From Nostoc sp. NIES-4103 (GTDB lineage: Bacteria; Cyanobacteriota; Cyanobacteriia; Cyanobacteriales; Nostocaceae), in NCBI RefSeq assembly GCF_002368335.1, contig NZ_AP018288.1, forward strand, positions 2,272,183 through 2,336,182: a stretch of DNA of 64,000 bases, read 5' to 3'. Below, in pieces: positions 26,524 through 35,760 of the stretch. Under the pieces are notes generated by a model, which was given only the letters and a program-made list of their open reading frames with translations, was not told where the DNA came from and ran no database searches. Position 1 is the first letter of the stretch. Each line of letters begins with the position of its first letter. The position numbers and the translations under genes were made by a program.

Positions 26524-27400
26524 CTAACATCCACCAACCCGAAGGAATCCTGAATTACATCTATTTATTCTGCCACGTAAATTCTGATTTTCTTGAGAAA
26601 TATTTGTAATTTCTTGTTTGAGATTATCATTTTCTATGATAATTTGATTATTTTCATTTTTGAAATTTTCAATTTATTGAGTAAGGTTTTGAATTTTATC
26701 TTTGACATTTTTGAAACTAGCTAGTTCTTGATTTTATTTTGTTAATATTAAACTTTGATTGCGGATATTAGCCAATTCACTTGGGCACTTTTTTCATTTA
26801 TTTAATACTGAGCGCCAAGCCAAGCAATATATCCCACCCCAACAATTAAGCTAATAGCTGCCAAAGGTTTAGCTGCTTTACTAGCAGTTATTCGTAATTC
26901 TCTGACTAGTTCTGCCATTTTTATATCAGCCTTTTTCAAAAATCCTTCTATTTGCTCTCGTATTTCTGCTTTCTTAATAGCTCTTCGTCTGGCTTCTGTT
27001 TTTTGAATTTCAAGCTCTTGTAAGTGTTTTTGATATTTGACTTCAGCATCTTTTTTAACTATTTCAGCAAGAGCATAAGCATCAATATTTGTTTGTAATG
27101 CTATAACTTGACAAGCTTTTCCAAAGAGTGATTTATAATTTGACGGAACATATGTAGTTGCCCCTTGATATATAGCCTCTGTTAGCGTGTTGATATCTTT
27201 AATAAGATTAACAAAACAATTGTGATTGTACTTGACTAATAGATAATTTTCTTGATATGGAATATCTCTCCTCTCATGAGATATTCCATAACGTTCTGCA
27301 ACTGATATTAACGAAGCATTTATTAACTCTTAACTTGCACATTTTATAACCCTTATACAGTAAGGCTTTGATAAATCTCAGGAAAATGTGCTTGTTTCAT
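26524..27400 (-). pseudogene. Decayed membrane coiled-coil protein gene
   Basis: From 27378 down to 26802 one minus frame is open apart from TAA at 27330: ELINASLISVAERYGISHERRDI ..., a coiled coil (KYQKHLQELEIQKTEARRRAIKKAEIREQ), a membrane segment (PLAAISLIVGVGYIAWLGAQY) and TAA at 26802. After a one-base slip in an A-run (about 26793) a second coiled coil follows (NQELASFKNVKDKIQNLTQ ... NDNLKQEITNISQENQNL) with TAA at 26734 and 26674, ending at TAG 26524. The pieces fit one protein of about 285 residues with no usable start codon left except ATG 27400 in another frame. All four internal stops could derive from CAA. Function unknown. Confidence 0.6.
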
Positions 27401-27532
27401 ATTTTGCGGGAGCGAAGAACGCGCCCGTGGGAGGCTCACATCTTGCACCTAACCGAATAAAACCGTAATAGGCAAATCACGAGTATAAAATATTAACATA
27501 ATGGTAAGCGTGGTCTACATCTAGTAGTAGTT

Positions 27533-27777
27533 TATCAAACAGAATAGAGGCGTCAGTCGCCAGAATAAGAAATTGAATTCTGTGCGAAGCCGCGGATGAA
27601 TAAACGGGTTTAAAACCCGCTCCAAATCTATGATTTGGTGAGTCCAGTTCCCGTCTTGGCTCTGCCGAGATGGGAAACTGGCGAACCCGTGAGGGAGGTC
27701 TTCAATCAGTCGGGGATTCAGACCCGCGACTGATTGATTCTGACTCCTGAATTCTGACTCCTGAATTCTTCTTCAAT
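27533..27777. repeat. TATCAAACAG repeat, copy 2, with a nested 134-bp insert
   Basis: Identical to the repeat at 1561-1673 except for an insert at 27595-27728 that starts GATGAATAAACGGG and ends GATTCAGACCCGCG. CGCG occurs at both insert boundaries (27591-27594 and 27725-27728), as expected for a duplicated target. The repeat itself lies inside the IS4/IS701-like element. Confidence 0.85.
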
Positions 27778-28502
27778 TAGTTGTAGGAAAGTGGCGCATA
27801 CCTTGGAGCTTCCGAGTTTGGAGAGGTAAGGGTACTCTTTCACCAGCACAGTTAGGATTAAAGCTAGTCAAGCGTTTGCCTAAATCTTTAACTGAACGTT
27901 TTCCCGTAATTATTTTGGCTGATACTGCATTTGGTAGCAAGGATTTTCTTCATGGGGTACACCAGCTTAAATATCATGCTATTACAGGTGTAGCTATTAA
28001 TCGTAAACTAGTTGACGGCAGAGTTTTAAGACATTTACATCAGCAGGGACAACAAGTTTTTTTAGTTAGTTTAAAGTTGACTGTTAGCGTATCTTGGTAT
28101 TACCTAAAGCGTCACAACGGCAAGCTGGAAAAACGTTTTGTTTTGTCTACTCCACCCATCAAAGCTTCTACTCTAAAATGGTGGGGTAAGCGTCGTTGGC
28201 AGATTGAAGGATGGTTCAAAACTGCCAAGCATCGCTTCGGTTTACATCGTTTTGGTCAAGGGACTCTGCTTGCTATATATCGCTGGCTCATTCTTTCTCT
28301 AACTGCTTATCTCATAGCCCATTGGAGTTATTTGCATACTCAAACAGCATCACCACCTGACTGGGGTCAAGCTGCACAAATAGCTATTGAATCTATTTTT
28401 CCTCAAATAGTTGTGTCTTATATGTTACTTGATATTGAACGCCTAGCTCCTCTAGCACGTAGTTGTGGTTTTGACATTCATATTTCCAGGTGCAAGATGT
28501 GA
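27778..28502 (+). pseudogene. Transposase of the IS4/IS701-like element, C-terminal part
   Basis: The frame is open from about 27765: VVGKWRIPWSFRVWRGKGTLSPAQLGLKLVKRLPKSLTERFPVIILADTAFGSKDFL ... YHAITGVAINRKLVDGRVL ... LKWWGKRRWQIEGWFKTAKHRFGLHRFGQGT. It carries the second Asp (ILADTAFGS) and the Y/R/E/K region (RRWQIEGWFKTAK) of an IS4-superfamily DDE transposase, but the N-terminal region with the first Asp is lost. The first in-frame start is TTG 27876, which would give 208 residues. The stop codon lies in the terminal inverted repeat. Confidence 0.85.
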
Positions 28503-28611
28503 GATAACAAACAACAATTGTTCTTCAATTTCCACCTGAAGTTTATTTTTGTATCGTCATAAACGATTAACTTCAGCAAATTAGAGCAGGTGAATATCGT
28601 ACCTGTTCTAA

Positions 28612-28896
28612 GAGGTTGTTCAAAAAGTTTTTAGAGGTGACTTTAAGCACTTGCCGATCCCCCCTAGCCCACGCCAGTCGCAAAGGCTGTCGGGAAACCC
28701 TTTCGGTAGTTCCTCCTGGGGGACTCGGGGCCCCCTTTGGGGTTGGGGGAGGAACCCCCAAGATCGGACTGCCTCACAACGGTGCTGGCTCCCCTTCAAA
28801 AGGGAGGAATAACTGCTCAAAGTCACCCTTTTGAAGGGGGATTTAGGGGGATCTAAAATATTTGGCTACTAATAACAGGACTTTTAAAACATCCTC
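28612..28896. repeat. Miniature element with IS5-type ends
   Basis: A 285-bp non-coding unit with ends GAGGTTGTTCAAAAAGT and ACTTTTAAAACATCCTC. The right end is identical to that of the IS5 element at 21647-22556 and the left end differs at few positions. It is flanked by TAA on both sides (28609-28611, 28897-28899), the target size usual for IS5. The interior has GGGGGACTCGGGGCCCCC and CCTTTTGAAGGGGGATTTAG palindromic sequence. Confidence 0.85.
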
Positions 28897-28952
28897 TAAT
28901 TGTTGTCATGCAAGTGTGAGGAAAGAAGCTGACGCAAAACAAGTTTTGACGC

Positions 28953-30080
28953 TTACTCGATTATATGGCGATCGCTTTCACGGTTGCAAAATGCGTTAAC
29001 AGCTTGGGCAAATTGATGATTTTGCTCCATCAACGCCATGTGTCCACCTGGTTTGATAGTAACTTTTTGAGCATGAGGTAATTCTGCTACCATGCGATCG
29101 CTTGCAACAGGTTTAGTGGCTATATCTGAAGCACCACAGACAACCAAAACAGGAACGTTAATTTTTGCTAATGTCTGTGTTTCATCGAACTTGAACATTG
29201 CCAGGGTACCACGAGCCAAAACACCAGGCGAACCCAACGCTGATAACAAACTTGCAAAATTGAGTTGACCGCGTGTTTCAGTACCAGTGAAACCAGACAA
29301 TTCTACACTGATATACAGTAAACCATTGAAATAGGAAAGCCAAGTCATCAACCACAAAATGGGTGACAGCAAGATAGTCAGGTATAACAAAGGTTCGAGC
29401 AGGGGTTTTTGTAATTTGCGTACCAAACTGCTAAATATACAAGTTTTGACTGGATTAGTGTAAGTAGTATCCACTAAGATTAAACTTGCCACCCGTCGCC
29501 GCAATTGCTCTGGAAACAGTCGACAAAATGTCAGGTTAATCATTCCACCCATACTGTGCCCTAGCAGAATAACAGGTTTATCTCCAGCAATGCTAATAAC
29601 AGCTTCTAAATCGCGAGCATATTTTTCCAAAGAGTAATCGTTATTTTTTGGTCTAGAGGATTTTCCCAACCCTGGTAGATCCCAAACAATCACTCGAAAG
29701 CGATCGCTCAGTTGTCGTTTGGCATAGTACCATACTGTACTGTTGGGCCCCCAGCCGTGTGACAAAATAATTGGTTGGGCATCTGATGGGCCAAAAAACT
29801 CTACTTGCAATACGCTACCATCTGGTTGTGATAAGCGCTTGACAGTTTTACTACGCATGAATTTAGGTTCTTCTACTCCAGGACGACGTAGCATAGGTAA
29901 ACTGATAAAACGACCAGCAAAAGTCCACAAAACCATTACCAGTCCGCCTACTAAATATGCTGTTCCTACCAATTCCCGTTCATACCACTCATAAATAAGA
30001 TAGATTCCAGTACCAAGTACCCCAACTGACAGTAGTTGAGCCAACCAGACGAGCAGAAAATTATGAGGCATGAACAGCAT
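28953..30080 (-). CDS. Membrane-anchored alpha/beta hydrolase
   Basis: A 375-residue protein with two hydrophobic segments near the N-terminus (residues about 5-25 and 38-56) followed by an alpha/beta hydrolase domain: oxyanion region ILSHGWGPNSTVWYYAK, RVIVWDLPGLGKS, nucleophile elbow ILLGHSMGGMI, catalytic Asp in VVCGASDIATKP and His in KPGGHMALMEQ. The full triad is visible. It is likely an esterase/lipase-like enzyme at the membrane; substrate unknown. ATG at residue 4 is an alternative start. Confidence 0.85.
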   Translation of the reverse strand: MLFMPHNFLLVWLAQLLSVGVLGTGIYLIYEWYERELVGTAYLVGGLVMVLWTFAGRFISLPMLRRPGVEEPKFMRSKTVKRLSQPDGSVLQVEFFGPSDAQPIILSHGWGPNSTVWYYAKRQLSDRFRVIVWDLPGLGKSSRPKNNDYSLEKYARDLEAVISIAGDKPVILLGHSMGGMINLTFCRLFPEQLRRRVASLILVDTTYTNPVKTCIFSSLVRKLQKPLLEPLLYLTILLSPILWLMTWLSYFNGLLYISVELSGFTGTETRGQLNFASLLSALGSPGVLARGTLAMFKFDETQTLAKINVPVLVVCGASDIATKPVASDRMVAELPHAQKVTIKPGGHMALMEQNHQFAQAVNAFCNRESDRHIIE

Positions 30081-30585
30081 GAGCCTGAACCTTTTTAACT
30101 GCGTTGTTCTTTAGCTTCATACCATACTTGCACTCTTGAATTTTTCAACCTCAAGAATGATTTATACCCATTGTCCTCACTTGGTAATCTGTTAACCTCA
30201 GCATGGGAACTACCCTCCATACTCGGCTTGAAAACCATGTGTACGATGGAAGAGATATTGGCGAATTGAGTGTGAGTATACCTGGGAATATACTCATAAA
30301 TGAATATATTTTATGATTTTAATTTCAGCAATTAGATGCTTGGTAAGTATATTGTTTTAATGTTTTAATAACATTTAGTAACTTACATTTAAATGTAATA
30401 CCATTTCCATATGAAGGCGCATAGAAAGAACCCCACCGCCTGCGGCACCTCCCCTTGGTAAGGGAAGGTTGGGAGGGGTCAAAATAATATGCAGCCTCAC
30501 AGAGAATTGGTATAAGCATGTTGTCAATCACCCACCTGGTATATTTCGTAAATTGCCAATTTTAACTGACTAGGAAATAAAAGCT
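30081..30585. other. Intergenic region, about 500 bp
   Basis: AT-rich, with CACCGCCTGCGGCACCTCCC and CCCTTGGTAAGGGAAGG, an interspersed non-coding repeat common in cyanobacteria, at about 30435-30475. No gene seen. Confidence 0.5.
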
Positions 30586-30861
30586 ATGGAAAGTACATTC
30601 TTTGATAAAACCTTTCGTGACAGCGAGGGCAAAATTGTTATAGCTCAAATGCCAAATCTACCCCTGATTGTTTGGGCAGTAACCACTATACTGACTTTAA
30701 TTTTTACGACTGGCAAAATTAATACAGTGTTAGAAGTACTGTCAAATGGCTCCCTGTTTACTTGGGCTTGGCTGGAATTATTTGAGGGGGTTAATTATTT
30801 TCGCAGAGCGTTAGGTCTTGCTGTATTAATTGCTATTTTGGCATCAAAAATTTTAACTTAA
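30586..30861 (+). CDS. Small membrane protein
   Basis: A 91-residue protein with a short polar N-terminus (MESTFFDKTFRDSEGKIVIAQMPN) and three hydrophobic stretches (LPLIVWAVTTILTLIFTTGKI; VLSNGSLFTWAWLELFEG; ALGLAVLIAILASKIL). Ribosome site is weak (AGGAAATAAAAGCT). No function can be assigned; it stands alone between two long spacers. Confidence 0.65.
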   Translation: MESTFFDKTFRDSEGKIVIAQMPNLPLIVWAVTTILTLIFTTGKINTVLEVLSNGSLFTWAWLELFEGVNYFRRALGLAVLIAILASKILT

Positions 30862-31569
30862 GTGTTCAGCTAAGGGTAGAGAAATAAATCGATTTAATAT
30901 ATCAGAAAACAGGGAGTAACTTTCAAGCCGATTATTGCTCATGTTTGATGATTAACCCTTGTACTCAAATATATGGCAGTCGAACCATAGTTTAGGAAAC
31001 TGCTAATTGCTCAAAGCCGTAAAAAAACTTGTTTTCTAACGCCAGGTGCGCGGCTGTCGGGAAACCGCGATCTTTACACTGGCTCCTCAGGACTTTGCCA
31101 TAGTTCAAATGCTATAACTTTGTTAAACATTAGATTTAACAAAGTCATTAATTTATTATTGGCTGAATTTAGCAATTATTAGGAATGAAAGCACTTTGGA
31201 ATAATAACTTAATTCTTTTGGAATAAAGCATTTGCATCTTCAGATAGAAAGTTTTGTTTTTCTATCAAGTTATTATCTGTTACATGTGGATGTCCAGTTG
31301 CTCTTTGTAAATTGCATGTATTCAACAATTATCTTGTGTTTAAACATCTGTATTTATAGCTAATAAATATTAGCTGAATCTCAAATATTCAGGTTTGAAA
31401 CTTATTGAAAAGATGACAATAAGCTTTCAAATCTGCACAGATGGTTAAAGTTTTGTGTAGTCGAGCCAGTATATTTGGCAGATTCTCTATTTATTCTTAG
31501 CAAATGCCAAAGCGTCCAAGAGCAAACAAATAAACCATAGGAATTTAGAACATCTAAGGGGCCATAATC
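30862..31569. other. Intergenic region, about 700 bp
   Basis: No gene recognised. A CGCGGCTGTCGGGAAACCGCG palindromic repeat fragment lies at about 31049. The last 100 bp should contain the promoter of the repeat protein gene. Confidence 0.45.
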
Positions 31570-32319
31570 ATGAGATATTCTCACTTATCCAAATCTGTTT
31601 TCGCGGGTCTGTTTGCCTTAAGTTTTATAGCTGTACCGTTATCTATGTCAGTTTCTGCTCAAAGTGGTGGAACTGGTTCTAGTTCTGGCACCAGCTCCAG
31701 CACTGGTACAACAGGTTCTGGCACAACTTCTGGTACTGGTACAACAGGTACTGGTACTACAACAAATACGGCTCCTGGTACTGGTACAACAGGTACTGGC
31801 ACAACTTCTGGTACTGACGGTACATTTGGTACTGGTACAACAGGTACTGGCACAACTTCTGGTACTGACGGTACATTTGGTACTGGTACAACAGGTTCTG
31901 GTACAACTTCTGGTACTGACGGTACATTTGGTACTGGTACAACAGGTACTGGTACTACAACAAATACGGCTCCTGGAACTGGTACTACAGGTAGTGGCAC
32001 AACTTCCGGTACTGACGGTACATTTGGTACTGGTACAACAGGTTCTGGTACTACAACAAATACGGCTCCTGGCACTGGTACAACAGGTACTGGTACTACG
32101 ACAAATACAGCACCTAGTACTGGTACTACAGGCAATGAAACAAATACAGATACAACACGCTATCAAACAGACAGTGAGCAGAGGAACGAAGACGGCTCTG
32201 ATTGGGGTTGGTTAGGTTTACTTGGCTTAGCAGGTTTAGCAGGTTTAGCCCGTAATCGACAACAACCTAAAGTTTATCGCGATCCTGCTGATAGAGTAAA
32301 TTCTGGTACTAAATATTAA
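31570..32319 (+). CDS. Secreted Gly/Thr repeat protein with WGxxGxxG C-terminus
   Basis: A 249-residue exported protein: signal peptide (residues 1-31, ending SVSAQ), then about 160 residues of low-complexity repeats built from GTGTTG, GTTSGTDGTF and TTTNTAPGTG blocks, and a C-terminal DWGWLGLLGLAGLAGLARNR. The tail fits the WGxxGxxG-type membrane/sorting signal seen in cyanobacterial surface proteins. Repeat units are nearly identical at DNA level, so copy number may vary between strains. The other five frames are open across the repeats but are shadows. Confidence 0.8.
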   Translation: MRYSHLSKSVFAGLFALSFIAVPLSMSVSAQSGGTGSSSGTSSSTGTTGSGTTSGTGTTGTGTTTNTAPGTGTTGTGTTSGTDGTFGTGTTGTGTTSGTDGTFGTGTTGSGTTSGTDGTFGTGTTGTGTTTNTAPGTGTTGSGTTSGTDGTFGTGTTGSGTTTNTAPGTGTTGTGTTTNTAPSTGTTGNETNTDTTRYQTDSEQRNEDGSDWGWLGLLGLAGLAGLARNRQQPKVYRDPADRVNSGTKY

Positions 32320-32453
32320 CTGGTCGTGGCGTTAGCGTAGCTAAGCCGTGTCTTCTGCCAAGGGGAGCCACTGCGGTGAGGTAGCGCCCATCTTGAACCC
32401 CACATCCTCAAGTTGGGTTTGATGGCTGAATAAATTGAGCCAGTTCGCTTATA

Positions 32454-32476
32454 TCCCCCGAATACAATTCGGGGGA
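32454..32476 (+). terminator. Probable Rho-independent terminator
   Basis: TCCCCCGAA and TTCGGGGGA form a nine-pair hairpin followed by TTTATGG, downstream of the Gly/Thr repeat protein gene and before the convergent tRNA. Confidence 0.6.
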
Positions 32477-32547
32477 TTTATGGTTCAGGTTTGTAATTAG
32501 TCACTAAAAACACAAAACCCCCACCATATAGACGGGTTTCGTAAAAA

Positions 32548-32620
<73 letters not shown>

Positions 32621-32879
32621 GCTGCACCACACAAGAAATAAATATAGCACAATTTTTTTTAAAAGTGCAAGTACTTGGGGAAAAATTTTTTCTCTTAGTA
32701 TTCATATTTTTGTAGTTATCTGGCTTAACCCCTTTGTATTCAAGGTATTCTTGAGAAAAGCAGCGCAGTCAGTCGGTGCGTTAGTCGTTCGCGCCCTTCG
32801 TCTTTGAAGGAGAAGACGTTGCCCAAGGCAATCGCTCTACCAGCCAAGTCAAGTTATTGAACTACAAGACTCCCCATAT

Positions 32880-33902
32880 ATGAAAGCTTACGAGATTCAA
32901 AGCAATGCTGGCGTTGATGCTTTGACGTTAGTTGATCGCCCCCAACCTCTACCCGCAGCAGGGCAAGTTTTGATCAAAGTTCGAGCTACATCCCTAAATT
33001 ACCGCGATTTACTGGTGGCTGAGGGAGCCTATGGTTCAGGGGTGAAATATCCAGTAATTCCTCTGTCTGATGGTGCAGGGGAAGTGGTGGCGGTAGGAGA
33101 AGGTGTCACACGGGTGAAAATAGGCGATCGCGTGGCTGGTATTTTCTTCCAAAGCTGGATTTATGGCTCTTTGACTAGAGAGAAAATGAAATCGGATTTG
33201 GGAGGGGGTATCGATGGGATGCTGGCTGAGTATGTCGTTTTACATCAAGATGGTTTAGTGTTATTACCTGACCATCTATCCTATTGTGAAGGTGCAACTT
33301 TGCCCTGTGCTGCTCTCACAGCTTGGCACGCTTTAGTCACAAAGGGCAACATCGGTGCAGGTGAAAGTATTTTATTACTCGGTACTGGCGGCGTTTCGAT
33401 TTTTGCTCTCCAGTTTGCTAAGATACATGGCGCTAGAGTGATTGTTACTTCTAGCAGTGATGAAAAATTAGCACGAGCTAAACAGCTGGGTGCTGATGAG
33501 ACTATCAACTACAAGGTTACACCAGAGTGGGAAAAGCAAGTTTATACACAGACTAACCGCGCAGGTGTAGATCATGTAGTGGAAGTAGGCGGTGCTGGGA
33601 CTCTACCAAAATCCTTACAAGCAGTCCGCATTGGAGGACGTGTCAGCTTGATTGGCGTATTGTCCGGTAGAGGAAATGAAATTGACCCCATGCCAATTTT
33701 GTTTAAGAGTTTAGCAGTTCAGGGGATCTATGTGGGTAGCCGGGAAATGTTTGAAGCGATGAATCAGGCGATCGCTCAACATCAACTTCACCCAGTTATT
33801 GATCAAGTTTTCCCTTTGAGTGAAGCAAGACAAGCTTATCTTTACCTCAAAAGTGCTGCTCATTTCGGTAAGGTTGTAATTGAACTGGGGACTGGGGACT
33901 AG
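32880..33902 (+). CDS. NAD(P)-dependent quinone oxidoreductase / alcohol dehydrogenase family protein
   Basis: A 340-residue medium-chain dehydrogenase/reductase. The catalytic domain includes VRATSLNYRDLLVAEG, VIPLSDGAGEVVAVGEGV and AALTAWHALV; the Rossmann domain has LLLGTGGVSIFALQFAKIHGA and HVVEVGGAGTLPKSL, then RIGGRVSLIGVLSG. The structural-zinc Cys cluster is absent, which favours a zinc-independent quinone-oxidoreductase-type enzyme. The C-terminus ends ELGTGD inside a GGGGACT tandem repeat that provides the stop codon. Confidence 0.9.
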   Translation: MKAYEIQSNAGVDALTLVDRPQPLPAAGQVLIKVRATSLNYRDLLVAEGAYGSGVKYPVIPLSDGAGEVVAVGEGVTRVKIGDRVAGIFFQSWIYGSLTREKMKSDLGGGIDGMLAEYVVLHQDGLVLLPDHLSYCEGATLPCAALTAWHALVTKGNIGAGESILLLGTGGVSIFALQFAKIHGARVIVTSSSDEKLARAKQLGADETINYKVTPEWEKQVYTQTNRAGVDHVVEVGGAGTLPKSLQAVRIGGRVSLIGVLSGRGNEIDPMPILFKSLAVQGIYVGSREMFEAMNQAIAQHQLHPVIDQVFPLSEARQAYLYLKSAAHFGKVVIELGTGD

Positions 33903-34092
33903 GGACTGGGGACTGGGTACTGGGGACTAGGGACTGGGGACTGGGTACTGGGAAGATGTGGGGATGAGGGGGATGAGGGGGATGAGGGGATGAGGGGATA
34001 GAGGGACACAAAATAATAACCTCTGCTGCCTTTATTCCCAATACCCAATCCCCAATACCCAATCCCCAATCCCCAATCCCCAATCCCCAATG
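33886..34092. repeat. Cluster of STRR arrays (GGGGACT, GGGATGA, CCCCAAT types)
   Basis: GGGGACT/GGGTACT heptamers (33886-33953), GGGGATGA units (33957-34000) and CCCCAATACCCAAT units (34038-34092). They fill the space between the convergent oxidoreductase and FadL-type genes and supply the oxidoreductase stop codon. Confidence 0.93.
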
Positions 34093-34109
34093 CCCCATTC
34101 CCTTTTAAA

Positions 34110-35435
34110 TTAAAACTGCCAATTGAGTTGTACTCCTATGACATCCACTTCGCTTTCCAATTCACCTCTTAAGGTATCCCCTGTGGAACTGGTTTCGTTA
34201 ATGGAGCTATTTTCAGAGAAAACATGGGTATAACCAATGTCAAAACTGAATGACTTGGAGGGTCGGTAGCTAGCGCCAAACCCTAGCAAAGTGCGATCGC
34301 CACCAGGTAATCTGGCTGTGACATATTCATCGCTAACAGGGCTGGGATCGTAGGTGACACCAGTCCTTAGTGTTAATTGATCATTCACGGCGTAGTTAAT
34401 ACCCACCCCAAAACGGTAGGTATCATTCCAGTTCTGTGGCTGGACGGTATCTGGTTCGTTGGGATTGGCAAATGATACTCGTAATTCCCGAAAGCGACTC
34501 CAGCGTGTCAAGGTGACATCACCGACAACGGAAACACGTGGATTCAGTTGTTGGTAGACAGCAAGTGAAAGTGTATCGGGCAGCTTTAAAACAGCGCTAG
34601 CACCTGTATCTGCGAACCGTCCTGTTGCCGTAGCTAATCTTGATACACTCGCTGGAACTGTGAAGTCTGCATCTCCTCGGATTTCTTGGGTAATGGGAGA
34701 ACGGTAACTTAAACCAATGCGTGTGGTTTTACTCGGTTCGTACATGATTCCCAAGTTGTAACCCACACTCCAATCAGAACCAGTGACTTTAATTAAACCA
34801 TCTGCTTGTTGAGGTTGGGTAGGTAAGCCTACACTGCGACCGATGGTACCAAAGTCAATGGCGTTAGACAGTTTTGCTTCGGCATATTGTACATTCAGAC
34901 CCGCACCTACAGAAAAGTTATTAGTTAATTTAGCTGCAATGGTAGGATTGATATTGATAGTAGTAAGACTAGACTCTATCGCTTGGTAACGCCCAACCCA
35001 ATCTTTGTTATATGTGGTAGCCAGTCCAAAAGGAACATTGATACCAACACCCGCTTTCACGTTATCAGAAAGGCTCCAGGCAGCATATAAGTTGGGCACA
35101 GCAATATCAACACCTGCATCGCCACCATTATTACCAGTCAATGCCGCACCTGATCTGATAGTAGAGCCTTGGTTTTTAAATTTGACTGTGGGGAAAATTA
35201 CAAAGGAACTGCCAACAAAAGAATTGCCTGTTAGACGAGTCAACCCAGCGGGATTAGCAAAAATGGTGCTAGCATCCTCTGCACTGGCTGCACTTCCAGC
35301 GAAAGCAGTTCCTAGATCCTTGACGCTTTGTTCATTTAAAGCAAATCCTCCAGCAAATGCTAAACTTGCTGTACTACTTACTGTCACTGTCGTCAGTATT
35401 GGTACTAGTGATAACTTTACCCTTAACTGCTGCAT
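34110..35435 (-). CDS. FadL/TodX-type outer membrane transport protein
   Basis: A 441-residue outer-membrane beta-barrel of the OMPP1/FadL/TodX family, which lets long-chain fatty acids or other hydrophobic molecules pass. Signal peptide residues 1-29; mature start GGFALNEQSVKDLGTAFAGSAASAEDASTIFANPAGLTRL is the family's N-terminal plug region. Alternating strands follow and the protein ends ELESEVDVIGVQLNWQF with the terminal aromatic residue expected for barrel assembly. Cyanobacterial members are not well characterised. Confidence 0.9.
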   Translation of the reverse strand: MQQLRVKLSLVPILTTVTVSSTASLAFAGGFALNEQSVKDLGTAFAGSAASAEDASTIFANPAGLTRLTGNSFVGSSFVIFPTVKFKNQGSTIRSGAALTGNNGGDAGVDIAVPNLYAAWSLSDNVKAGVGINVPFGLATTYNKDWVGRYQAIESSLTTININPTIAAKLTNNFSVGAGLNVQYAEAKLSNAIDFGTIGRSVGLPTQPQQADGLIKVTGSDWSVGYNLGIMYEPSKTTRIGLSYRSPITQEIRGDADFTVPASVSRLATATGRFADTGASAVLKLPDTLSLAVYQQLNPRVSVVGDVTLTRWSRFRELRVSFANPNEPDTVQPQNWNDTYRFGVGINYAVNDQLTLRTGVTYDPSPVSDEYVTARLPGGDRTLLGFGASYRPSKSFSFDIGYTHVFSENSSINETSSTGDTLRGELESEVDVIGVQLNWQF

Positions 35436-35540
35436 CTTCAGTTTTTATAACCTTGTGTTATGTTTGTTTTTTAAGTGGTTACACTTAATTTTCTCTGAAG
35501 ATGAGTTAATTACATGAATTCGTAATTAAAATTACATAAA

Positions 35541-35565
35541 AGCCCCGTAAATTTGATACGGGGCT
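35541..35565 (-). terminator. Rho-independent terminator of msrB
   Basis: On the minus strand AGCCCCGT-loop-ACGGGGCT followed by TTTTATG. It lies between the end of msrB and the start of the FadL-type gene. Confidence 0.65.
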
Positions 35566-35587
35566 AATTGCTAGATATTAGGATTTT

Positions 35588-35723
35588 AGGGACTTCCAGA
35601 AATTAAATTATTCAATTGTCAGAGCAAAGCCGATTGTGAAATTCTTCCTCCCCTGCTCCCCCTGCTCCCCCTGCTCCCCCTGCTCACCAAAGCGATGGGA
35701 TATTTTTTTAGTTGGAAGTCCCT
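35588..35723. repeat. AGGGACTTCCA inverted-repeat element
   Basis: A 136-bp unit with ends AGGGACTTCCA and TGGAAGTCCCT and a central CCCCTGCTCCCC tandem repeat. The left 100 bp (GAAATTAAATTATTCAATT...) recurs at 40207-40322 without the right end. Probably a miniature mobile element. Confidence 0.7.
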
Positions 35724-35760
35724 TAGTTGGCAGTGCGATCGCAAATGTTCTGGTGCGATC

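Larger units (their letters stand above)
27435..28503 (+). mobile_element. Decayed IS4/IS701-like insertion sequence
   Basis: Ends CTCACATCTTGCACCT (27435-27450) and AGGTGCAAGATGTGAG (28488-28503) are perfect 16-bp inverted repeats. Inside, the 5' part of the transposase gene is missing and replaced by a copy of the TATCAAACAG repeat (27533-27777). The element is therefore immobile by itself. A 160-bp piece of another copy lies at 13856-14015. Confidence 0.85.

Noticed and set aside
31648..32215. Long open frames on both strands over the Gly/Thr repeat gene
   Set aside because: They are shadows of a repetitive codon pattern; only the plus frame at 31570 has a signal peptide, a ribosome site and a C-terminal membrane signal.
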